DNA of 5,506 bases from Phycisphaerales bacterium UBA2402 (GTDB taxonomy: Bacteria; Planctomycetota; Phycisphaerae; Phycisphaerales; UBA1924): the NCBI GenBank assembly GCA_002343715.1, contig DDSA01000004.1:1-5506 (forward strand). The letters run 5' to 3'. The position numbers and the translations under genes are program-made. The notes under the pieces were generated by a model. It worked only from the letters and a program-made list of their open reading frames with translations, did not search any database and had not been told where the DNA came from. This document shows positions 1 through 5,506 of the stretch, in pieces (the stretch's first letter is position 1; each line of letters begins with the position of its first letter).

Positions 1-254
1 GGCTTGGCTTCCGCCGCCGCCCCCACTTCGACCTTGCCCACGGTTGCGCCGACATCGACGGTCGCCCCAGCCGCCGCGGCGTGGCGCAGCACGCCCCCCT
101 CGGGGGCGCGGATTTCGAGAGTGACCTTGTCGGTTTCGAGTTCGGCGACGATGTCGTCCTTGGCGACGGCGCCGCCGTCGGCGACGTTCCACTTGGCGAG
201 CACGCCGCTGGTCACGGATTCTCCGACGCTGGGGATGACGATGTCAACGGTCAT
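1..254 (-). CDS. sucB: Dihydrolipoyllysine succinyltransferase (E2 of 2-oxoglutarate dehydrogenase), N-terminal lipoyl domain, partial
   Basis: This is the beginning of the E2 subunit, which carries a swinging lipoyl arm that accepts the succinyl group from E1 and transfers it to CoA. The 84 visible residues form one biotinyl/lipoyl domain. It opens with MTVDIVIPSVGESVTSGVL, the standard start of succinyl-type E2 proteins, and has the lipoylation motif ETDKVTLE with Lys43 as the predicted modified residue. From about residue 77 it becomes Ala/Glu-rich, the start of the usual flexible linker. The peripheral-subunit-binding and catalytic domains lie beyond the left edge. ATG at 252-254 is the only usable start: the frame has a TAG at 318-320 upstream and no ATG, GTG or TTG between. 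The bases before the ATG are C-rich with no Shine-Dalgarno. It lies 94 bases downstream of sucA on the same strand, consistent with a sucAB operon. The E2o assignment over E2p rests on this neighbour and the motif style. Confidence 0.93.
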   Translation of the reverse strand, partial: MTVDIVIPSVGESVTSGVLAKWNVADGGAVAKDDIVAELETDKVTLEIRAPEGGVLRHAAAAGATVDVGATVGKVEVGAAAEAK

Positions 255-348
255 GGGAGGGGTGTGCGGAGGGGGAGTTGAAGTTGACGAACGGGACGGA
301 CTCTTCGATCGGCGATCCTATTCCATGTGTCACGATTTCACCGGCGGT

Positions 349-3237
349 CTAGGCGGGGGCCTTGCCCGCCTTGGCATCACGCTTGGGTTCGATGCCGGGC
401 TTGGTTTCTTCCTTGGGCTTGGGGCCGATGGCCGCGGCGATCACCGCTTCCTGCTGGTACTTGTCGGCCCGCTTGCTGCCCACGGCGGGGGTGGCGCTGG
501 GATCGCGCCCGATGTAGGGCAGGTGGATGCCCAGCCGCTCGCGGAAGACATCGGCCACGTACAAATAGCACCCCGCGTTGCGGGGTTCTTCCTGAACATA
601 CACCCGTTCGGCGGCCTTCGGGTACTGGTCGAGCACCGACCGGACCATCTCCTCGTGAAAGGGGTAGAGCTGCTCGAGGCGAACAATGGCGGTGTCGGTC
701 TTGCCGATCAGGCGGCGACGCTCGGCCAGTTCGTGGTACACCTTCCCGGCGCACACGATGACGCGCTTGACCTTCTTGCGGTCCCAGCCGTCCTTCCCGC
801 CGAAGGCGGGATCGTCCAGACACTCGCGGAAGGAGCCTTTGGTGAGTTCCTCGATCCGGGCGGTGGGCGTTCGGAGGGTGCCCTTGGGCGTGGCGACAAT
901 GAGTGGTTTGCGGAAGTGGCGCTTCACCTGGCGGCGCAGGGCGTGGAAGATCTGCGCCCCGGTGGTGGGATAGATCACCTCCATGTTGTCGTCGGCGCAC
1001 AGGAGCAGGTAACGCTCCAGGCGGCACGAACTGTGCTCGGGCCCGGCGCCCTCGTACCCGTGCGGCAGCAGCAGCACCAGCCCCGACCAGCGGCTCCACT
1101 TGATCTCCGAGGCGGCGAGGTACTGGTCCACCATCACCTGCGCGGTGTTGGCGAAGTCGCCGAACTGCGCCTCCCACAGGACGAGCATGTTCGGATCGGC
1201 CATGCTGTAGCCGTAGTCGAACCCCATTACGCTGTACTCGGAGAGGGGCGAGTCGTAGACGCAGAACTTCGCCTGCTTGGGCTTGCCGCCCTCGCCCTTC
1301 TGCACCCGCGGGCCGGCGGGGTCGGCCAACTCGCGCATGTGGTTCAAACTCACGTACGGCTCGCCGATGTTGACGTCACGCACCACCGAGTGCCGCTGCG
1401 TGAAGGTGCCGCGGCGCGAATCCTGCCCCGACAACCTGACCGGCGTGTTCTCCAGCAGGAGCGTGCCGAAGGCGAGGAGTTCGCCGTTGGCGTGCGTCAC
1501 CTGCCCGGACTCTACCAGCCCGGCCCGTTCCTCCAGAAGGCCCTTGAGTTTCGGGTTGACAGCGAACCCCTCGGGCACGCGCCCCAGCGCGGCGCACACC
1601 TCGCGCAGCGTCTCGATCGGCACGCCCGTCTCCACCGGCGTGAACGAGTACTCGCCCGTCATCCCCTTCCAGCGGTCGCCGCCGGGGTCGATCGTCGGCA
1701 CCCGCGCGGCTTTCTTCGCCTCGGTCTGGGCCTGGTCGAGCGCGGCATCGAGCCGGTCGCCGATGGCCTTGGCGTCGTCGGCCGTGATGACTTTCTCGGC
1801 GAGCAGCCGCTGGGTGTAGACGCTGAGCGTCGCGGGCTTGGCCTTGATGAGGGCCGCCAGGTTGGGCTGCGTGAAACTCTGCTCGTCGCCCTCGTTGTGG
1901 CCGTACTTGCGGTAACACCACATGTCGACGAAGATGTCCTTCTTGAACGTCTGGCGGTACTCGATCGCCAGCCGGGCGACGGCGACGCACGCCTCCGGGT
2001 CTTCGCCGTTGACGTGGAAGATCGGCGCATCGATCGCCTTGGCGATGTCGGTGCAGTAGGTCGTGCTGCGCCCGTCCTCGGGCACCGTGGTGAACGCGAT
2101 GAGATTGTTGATGACGATGTGCACCGCCCCGCCCGCGGTGTAGCCGGGCAGCTGGCTCATGTTCAGGCACTCGGCCACCACACCCTGGCCCGGCAGCGCG
2201 CCGTCGCCGTGGATCAGGAGCGGCACCACGCGGGTCCGCTCGGAGTCGTTGCGGAGCCGCTGCTTGGCGCGGCATCGACCCAGGCAGACGGCGTTGACGC
2301 TCTCCAGGTGGCTGGGGTTGCTCGCCATCGACAGGCGCATGGTGCGACCGCCCGCGAGCGTGCGCGTCCCCGAGTAGCCCCGGTGATACTTGACATCACC
2401 TCCGCCGTCGGCGAACCCCGCCTCCCAGTTGTCCTCGAACTCGGTGAAGACCTGCTCGTAGGTCTTGCCCATCACGTTGATGAGCATGTTCAGCCTGCCA
2501 CGGTGCGCCATGCCAAGGACGGTCTCCTCAACGTGGAGTTCGCTCGCCCGGTCGATCAGCCCGTTCACAAGCGGAACAAGCGAGATGCCCCCCTCCAGGC
2601 TGAACCGTTTTTCCGACCCGTAGCGTTTGGCCAGGAAGGCCTCGAAGGTCTCACCCCGCGTCAACTGCTCCAGCACGGCCACTTTCTCTTCGCGGCTCAT
2701 CGCGGGCATGCCCTTGAGATGCTCGAAGTGCTCGAGGAACCAACGGCGCTCCGCGGCGTTCTGGATGTGCATGAACTCGACACCGATCGAGCGGCAGTAC
2801 GTCTGCTCCAGGTGCGCGATCACGTCGCCCAACGTCGCCGACCCCGACAACCCGCTCAGCGCCGCCTCGGCCTTGCGAGACAGGTCCGCCTCGCTCAGCC
2901 CGTGCGCCGAGAGCGAGAGCGTCGCGGGGCGCGGTCGCTCGCGCCCGAAGGGATCGAGTTTCGCCGCCAGGTGACCCTGTTCCCGGTACGCCGTGATCAG
3001 GTCGTCCACCGCGCTCTGAAAAGGTGATGCCGCCCCCGCCGCGGCGGGCCCAGCCCCGCCCGCCAGCGCGAGATCAAACCCCTGGAAAAACGCCCGTGTG
3101 TCCGCAGGCACCGAGGCCGGATCGGCCTTGAACCGTGCGTATTCCCCTTCGAGATAGTCGCCGTGCCAGCCGTTGACGGAGGGGGCCACCGCGCGAGGCG
3201 CGGCGGAAGAACTGGCCGAGTTGTGAGAGCCTGTCAT
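349..3237 (-). CDS. sucA: 2-oxoglutarate dehydrogenase E1 component (thiamine diphosphate-dependent)
   Basis: A complete 962-residue E1o subunit, of normal family length. It uses thiamine diphosphate to decarboxylate 2-oxoglutarate and succinylate the lipoyl group of E2 in the cytoplasmic TCA-cycle complex. In order: a Ser/Ala-rich leader (1-21); the N-terminal E2-binding-type segment (22-53, NGWHGDYLEGEYARF, then FFQGF); TYCRSIGVEFMHIQ (about 146-159); KRFSLEGG (210-217); HRGRLN (245-250); GDVKYH (280-285); SNPSHLE (306-312); the ThDP/Mg motif GDGALPGQG (344-352) running to INN (376-378); YRKYGHNEGDE (442-452); the transketolase-like pyrimidine domain with RLSGQDSRRGTF (601-612), LWEAQFGDFAN (687-697) and HGYEGAGPEHSS (726-737); and the C-terminal domain with VRLEQLYPF (852-860) and VQEEPRN (881-887). 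His245, His285 and His726 match the conserved active-site histidines. A Lys/Pro/Glu-rich tail follows 938. ATG at 3237 is preferred because AGGA lies six bases upstream; an in-frame TTG at 3258 would overlap that signal. Several conserved motifs carry unusual substitutions (see findings). Confidence 0.97.
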   Translation of the reverse strand: MTGSHNSASSSAAPRAVAPSVNGWHGDYLEGEYARFKADPASVPADTRAFFQGFDLALAGGAGPAAAGAASPFQSAVDDLITAYREQGHLAAKLDPFGRERPRPATLSLSAHGLSEADLSRKAEAALSGLSGSATLGDVIAHLEQTYCRSIGVEFMHIQNAAERRWFLEHFEHLKGMPAMSREEKVAVLEQLTRGETFEAFLAKRYGSEKRFSLEGGISLVPLVNGLIDRASELHVEETVLGMAHRGRLNMLINVMGKTYEQVFTEFEDNWEAGFADGGGDVKYHRGYSGTRTLAGGRTMRLSMASNPSHLESVNAVCLGRCRAKQRLRNDSERTRVVPLLIHGDGALPGQGVVAECLNMSQLPGYTAGGAVHIVINNLIAFTTVPEDGRSTTYCTDIAKAIDAPIFHVNGEDPEACVAVARLAIEYRQTFKKDIFVDMWCYRKYGHNEGDEQSFTQPNLAALIKAKPATLSVYTQRLLAEKVITADDAKAIGDRLDAALDQAQTEAKKAARVPTIDPGGDRWKGMTGEYSFTPVETGVPIETLREVCAALGRVPEGFAVNPKLKGLLEERAGLVESGQVTHANGELLAFGTLLLENTPVRLSGQDSRRGTFTQRHSVVRDVNIGEPYVSLNHMRELADPAGPRVQKGEGGKPKQAKFCVYDSPLSEYSVMGFDYGYSMADPNMLVLWEAQFGDFANTAQVMVDQYLAASEIKWSRWSGLVLLLPHGYEGAGPEHSSCRLERYLLLCADDNMEVIYPTTGAQIFHALRRQVKRHFRKPLIVATPKGTLRTPTARIEELTKGSFRECLDDPAFGGKDGWDRKKVKRVIVCAGKVYHELAERRRLIGKTDTAIVRLEQLYPFHEEMVRSVLDQYPKAAERVYVQEEPRNAGCYLYVADVFRERLGIHLPYIGRDPSATPAVGSKRADKYQQEAVIAAAIGPKPKEETKPGIEPKRDAKAGKAPA

Positions 3238-3243
3238 AGCGGT

Positions 3244-3247
3244 TCCT
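3244..3247 (-). promoter_or_regulatory. Shine-Dalgarno for sucA
   Basis: On the minus strand the bases read AGGA, six bases before the ATG at 3237. This fixes the ATG as the likely start. The in-frame TTG at 3256-3258 lies upstream of this motif and has no comparable motif of its own. Confidence 0.6.
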
Positions 3248-3277
3248 GACCCGCGCAATACCCAAACATGGACCGCA

Positions 3278-3292
3278 CTTTCGCGCCGAAAG
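3278..3292. repeat. Small inverted repeat in the sucA leader
   Basis: CTTTCG (3278-3283) and CGAAAG (3287-3292) are perfect complements separated by CGC, a possible 6-bp stem with a 3-base loop. It lies 41-55 bases upstream of the sucA ATG. Its right arm shares bases 3290-3292 with the outermost arm of the larger nested repeat at 3290-3366, so the two stems could not both form completely. No T-run follows in either direction, so it does not look like an intrinsic terminator. It could be a leader hairpin, an operator dyad or chance in GC-rich DNA. Confidence 0.4.
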
Positions 3293-3366
3293 CGTCGGAG
3301 AGGATGATAGGCGAGATGCCGAACGTCTCGGATAGATGACTCGCCGGCCTCTCCTTCGGAACGCTT
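3290..3366. repeat. Nested imperfect inverted repeat (candidate structured leader) between sucA and the hydrolase gene
   Basis: Four pairs of complementary arms are nested in order around one centre. They are AAGCGT (3290-3295) with ACGCTT (3361-3366), GGAGAGG (3297-3303) with CCTCTCC (3348-3354), GGCGAG (3310-3315) with CTCGCC (3340-3345), and CCGA (3319-3322) with TCGG (3328-3331) around a 5-base loop. This gives 23 Watson-Crick pairs in 77 bases, separated by internal loops of 1/6, 6/2 and 3/8 bases. Read toward sucA it would sit in the 5' leader, 53-129 bases before the ATG. Read the other way it ends 77 bases before the hydrolase start. No T-tract follows, so it is not a standard terminator. 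A cis-acting RNA structure or protein-binding dyad is an inference; the arms themselves are directly visible. Confidence 0.5.
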
Positions 3367-3430
3367 CCTTCTCTCTGCACTTTTGAGGCATCACGTTGCC
3401 GAGTGAGCGGAGGGCTACGTTTGACCGACG

Positions 3431-3437
3431 AAGGAGG
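3431..3437 (+). promoter_or_regulatory. Strong Shine-Dalgarno for the LCAT-like hydrolase
   Basis: AAGGAGG is a full-length Shine-Dalgarno, six bases before the ATG at 3444. It decides the start of the hydrolase against the upstream in-frame ATG at 3396, which would add 16 Arg-rich residues translated straight through this motif. Confidence 0.85.
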
Positions 3438-3443
3438 GACCCG

Positions 3444-4778
3444 ATGTCCAAACTGCCCCCGCCGGTGATCGTCGTTCCGGGGATTACCGCCACCTATCTG
3501 AGCGATCAGTACCCGGTCTCGCACGAAGTGGTCTGGTCGGTGATGACGGGCCGCTTTGAGCGAATCCGCACACACCCCGATGACATCCGTTATGAAGCGA
3601 ACCAGCCCGCGCGGATCGTGCCCGGGCAGGTCTTCGAGGTCGCGTACAAGGAACTGATCGCGGAACTCCGCCACAACCTGACCGCTCACGAGGACGAGCC
3701 GGTGCCGGTCTACCCCTTTGGTTACGACTGGCGGCGGCCCCTGGTGGACACCCAGGCCGCGCTCGCCGACTTTGTCGGCGAGGTCATCGAGCGCACGAAA
3801 CTCATGCGCCACTACGCCAAGGACGGCTACGGCGATGATCCGACCGTGAACCTCGTGGGCCATTCGATGGGCGGGCTGGTCATCGCCGGGTATCTCGCGG
3901 GAGCCGGGAAAAAAGCCCCGGTCTCCAAGGTGGCCACTCTCGCCAGCCCGTTCCGAGGCTCCTTCGAGGCGGTCGTCAAGGTGCTGACGGGCACGGCGGA
4001 CTTGGGCGGCACCACGCCCTCCTCGCGCGAGCGCGAGGCCGCGCGTCTCATGCCCGCGCTCTATCACCTCATGCCCACGCCCGCGCGAGGGCTGACGATC
4101 GACCCCGGCCTGGGCACGAGCATCTTCCACCCCGGCGTCTGGCAGCAGAGCATCATCGACACGATCCGGGAGTACGTCCGTCTCTTCGCCGTTGACCCGG
4201 GGAAGGCCTCGGATCGGAGGAAGCAGGCGGATGAACTCTTCGCCGCGCTCCTCAAGACCGCCGAGGATCACCGCGCCTCGATCGAAGAGTTCACGCTCGC
4301 CGATGCCGGGCTGAAGCCCGCCGATTGGCTCGCGGTCGTGGGGATCAACACGGTGACACGCACTCAGATGCGGATCGACGCCGATGGCCCCGGCAGGCCC
4401 CTCTTCGTGCTCTCCTCCTCCGACCGATTGAACAAATGGAAGCCCGATCCTCCCGGCAACGGACCCGATGAACGCTACCACACCGGCGACGGCACCGTGC
4501 CCTTCGAGGGCGCGGTGCCCGGCTTCCTCTCCCCCGAGAACCTGGTTTGTCTTACACCCGATGACTTCGGCTATTGGGAGAAAGCCGATCGACTGCTGAC
4601 CGGCCTGGGCGGGTTCCACGGGATCCTGCCCAACATGAACGTTGTTCACCGCCTGATCGTCCGTCACTTCACAGGGGCCCCCGACAAGCACGAGAATACC
4701 TGGGGCCGGCGTGCGCCGGGCGTCACGAAAGCCGCGTGGAAACCGCCGATGGACCTGAGCGACCGGACGCACCGATAG
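3444..4778 (+). CDS. LCAT/lipase-family alpha/beta hydrolase, cytoplasmic
   Basis: A complete 444-residue protein resembling the lecithin:cholesterol acyltransferase-like hydrolases, which cleave or transfer acyl esters with a Ser-Asp-His triad. It begins MSKLPPPVIVVPGITATYL, where the first beta strand and the VPGI oxyanion-type turn are typical of this family. VYPFGYDWRRPL (about 89-100) matches the family YDWR motif. GHSMGG (139-144) is the nucleophile elbow with Ser141. GDGTVPF (348-354) supplies the probable acid Asp349, and GGFHGILPN (389-397) the probable base His392. ASPFRGS (167-173) is the usual strand after the elbow. The segment about 195-330 is likely a lid or cap. No signal peptide or membrane segment is visible, so it is probably cytoplasmic, unlike secreted LCAT and lipases. 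Start chosen from the strong Shine-Dalgarno. It is transcribed divergently from sucA and converges on the TPR gene, so it is probably monocistronic. The substrate (phospholipid, acylglycerol or other ester) cannot be told. Confidence 0.85.
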   Translation: MSKLPPPVIVVPGITATYLSDQYPVSHEVVWSVMTGRFERIRTHPDDIRYEANQPARIVPGQVFEVAYKELIAELRHNLTAHEDEPVPVYPFGYDWRRPLVDTQAALADFVGEVIERTKLMRHYAKDGYGDDPTVNLVGHSMGGLVIAGYLAGAGKKAPVSKVATLASPFRGSFEAVVKVLTGTADLGGTTPSSREREAARLMPALYHLMPTPARGLTIDPGLGTSIFHPGVWQQSIIDTIREYVRLFAVDPGKASDRRKQADELFAALLKTAEDHRASIEEFTLADAGLKPADWLAVVGINTVTRTQMRIDADGPGRPLFVLSSSDRLNKWKPDPPGNGPDERYHTGDGTVPFEGAVPGFLSPENLVCLTPDDFGYWEKADRLLTGLGGFHGILPNMNVVHRLIVRHFTGAPDKHENTWGRRAPGVTKAAWKPPMDLSDRTHR

Positions 4779-4783
4779 CGGAA

Positions 4784-5506
4784 TCACTCACCACCGATCG
4801 CACGTTCGCGCCAAAGCATCGCGGTCTTCGCGTGCCCCGCCCCCGGCGATGCGGTGTGCCACAATGTGTAAAGATCCGCCAGCGCCCGGGCGGCGCTCCG
4901 ACTTTCGTCCGCGTGTGAAGAGGAGGGGGCGAGCAGCGCGTGTGCTTCGAGCAGGTTTGTTTCCGCGTCATTGAAGTGGCGCACGCCCGTACGGGCCTGA
5001 CCCAGATCGAGCAGGAACAGGCCCAGCATCGACGCGTTGTTCCCGGCGTACGCGGCTCGAAAGGCCGGCTCCGCCGGCGCGAGCACTCCCACGGCCTGCG
5101 CGGGATCGCCGACCGCGAGGTGCAACGCCGCCAACCCCGCCAAGGCGAGGAGCGTCTCGGGGTGTGCCTCTCCCCGAACCCGCCGCATCGACGCCGCGGC
5201 CTCGCGGAGCAACGGCTCGGCCTCCTTCGCGCGTCCTTCATCGAGCAGGAACGCGCCCAGGGCGCGGATGCTCTCGATCGCATCGGGCGAGTCCGTCCGA
5301 CGAACGCCGCGGGCTATCTCAACGGCTTCGACAAAGAGCGGTTCCGCCTCCCCGTTCCGCCCCTGCCCGTGAAGAAACGCGGCGAGACGGTTCAGACTCC
5401 GGACGGTCACAAGGTTGTCGTCTTTGCTGCTCGCGCGGCACCGGGCAAGGTCTTCTCGCAGGCTCTTCTCTGCGCCGGCGGCATCCCCGGCGGCGAGGGC
5501 GGCGCG
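4784..5506 (-). CDS. TPR-repeat protein, C-terminal part; possibly the tail of a serine/threonine protein kinase
   Basis: The frame is open from the right edge to a TGA at 4784-4786, giving 240 visible residues. The true start lies outside, and the internal GTG at 5410 is not a convincing start because the repeat pattern continues upstream of it. Visible units with about 42-residue spacing, of the kinesin-light-chain-like TPR type, lie at about 36-68, 78-110, 119-152 and 160-192. The clearest carry LAAFLHGQGRNGEAEPLF and LGAFLLDEGRAKEAEPLL. The third and fourth are more degenerate. A closing helix pair (205-235, ADLYTLW then MLWRERA) ends the protein. Such arrays form protein-binding superhelices. 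In Planctomycetota the same repeats with an LY-x-x-W closing segment often follow a Ser/Thr kinase domain, but no kinase motif lies inside the window, so that is inference. No membrane segment is seen. The gene ends five bases from the stop of the convergent hydrolase. Confidence 0.85.
   Translation of the reverse strand, partial: RAALAAGDAAGAEKSLREDLARCRASSKDDNLVTVRSLNRLAAFLHGQGRNGEAEPLFVEAVEIARGVRRTDSPDAIESIRALGAFLLDEGRAKEAEPLLREAAASMRRVRGEAHPETLLALAGLAALHLAVGDPAQAVGVLAPAEPAFRAAYAGNNASMLGLFLLDLGQARTGVRHFNDAETNLLEAHALLAPSSSHADESRSAARALADLYTLWHTASPGAGHAKTAMLWRERAIGGE

Noticed and set aside
307..317. Dyad GATCG-G-CGATC between sucA and sucB
   Set aside because: The 1-base centre cannot form a hairpin loop, the symmetry does not extend outward, and no T-run follows. 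Too short to call as operator or terminator.
4..3027. A 1007-codon open frame on the plus strand across sucB and sucA
   Set aside because: Over sucA it lies in the antisense frame that shares codon boundaries, where stops arise only from sense TTA, CTA or TCA codons. These are rare in GC-rich genes, so a long open antisense frame is expected. Its product shows no family motif, while the minus-strand product is an unmistakable E1o.
3235..3258. Alternative TTG start at 3258 for sucA
   Set aside because: It would add seven residues and include the AGGA that suits the ATG at 3237, and it has no ribosome site of its own.
3367..3430. Sigma-70-like promoter boxes (TTGAGG at 3383, TTGCCG at 3396) for the hydrolase
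   Set aside because: No acceptable -10 box lies 16-18 bases downstream of either. The divergent promoters must lie in 3238-3443 or within the genes, but I cannot place them by eye.
3396..3443. Upstream ATG at 3396 for the hydrolase
   Set aside because: The added 16 residues are Arg-rich and unlike the family, and AAGGAGG at 3431-3437 is ideally placed for the ATG at 3444.
3234..4787. A 517-codon open frame on the minus strand across the hydrolase
   Set aside because: It has the same cause: codon boundaries coincide with those of the hydrolase on the opposite strand. The plus-strand gene has a strong Shine-Dalgarno and catalytic motifs; the antisense product has none.
4799..4820. Resemblance between the end of the TPR gene (CGCACGTTCGCGCCAAAGC) and the sucA leader near 3275 (CGCACTTTCGCGCCGAAAGC)
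   Set aside because: The copy at 4800 encodes the conserved closing residues of the TPR protein (LWRERA), there is no wider similarity around it, and short matches of this kind are expected in GC-rich DNA.

Overview
The window is GC-rich and densely coding. It holds four protein genes: two complete (a 2-oxoglutarate dehydrogenase E1 and an LCAT-like hydrolase) and two cut by the window edges (the start of the E2 subunit at the left, the C-terminal half or less of a TPR protein at the right). No rRNA, tRNA, CRISPR array, insertion sequence or phage gene was recognised. The TPR protein has the roughly 42-residue repeat style that is common as the C-terminal part of serine/threonine protein kinases in Planctomycetota. 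Together with the high GC this suggests a planctomycete, perhaps of the Phycisphaerae. That is an inference from style, not a marker-gene result.

Layout. Positions 1-254 (minus) encode the N-terminal lipoyl domain of the E2 succinyltransferase (sucB). Positions 349-3237 (minus) encode the complete E1 component (sucA), so E1 lies directly upstream of E2 in the usual sucAB order with a 94-base gap. Positions 3238-3443 form a divergent intergenic region. It contains strong Shine-Dalgarno sequences for both flanking genes and a nested inverted repeat (3290-3366) that no coding feature explains. Positions 3444-4778 (plus) encode a 444-residue LCAT/lipase-type alpha/beta hydrolase with a complete-looking Ser-Asp-His triad and no signal peptide. 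Five bases later, tail to tail, the TPR gene (4784 to the right edge, minus) ends.

How the genes relate. SucA and SucB work together: E1 decarboxylates 2-oxoglutarate and passes the succinyl group to the lipoyl-lysine of E2 in the TCA cycle. The hydrolase and the TPR protein have no visible functional link to that complex. Most of the window is ordinary core metabolism. The part that most deserves a second look is the structured sucA/hydrolase intergenic region. I did not find a convincing novel multi-gene system.
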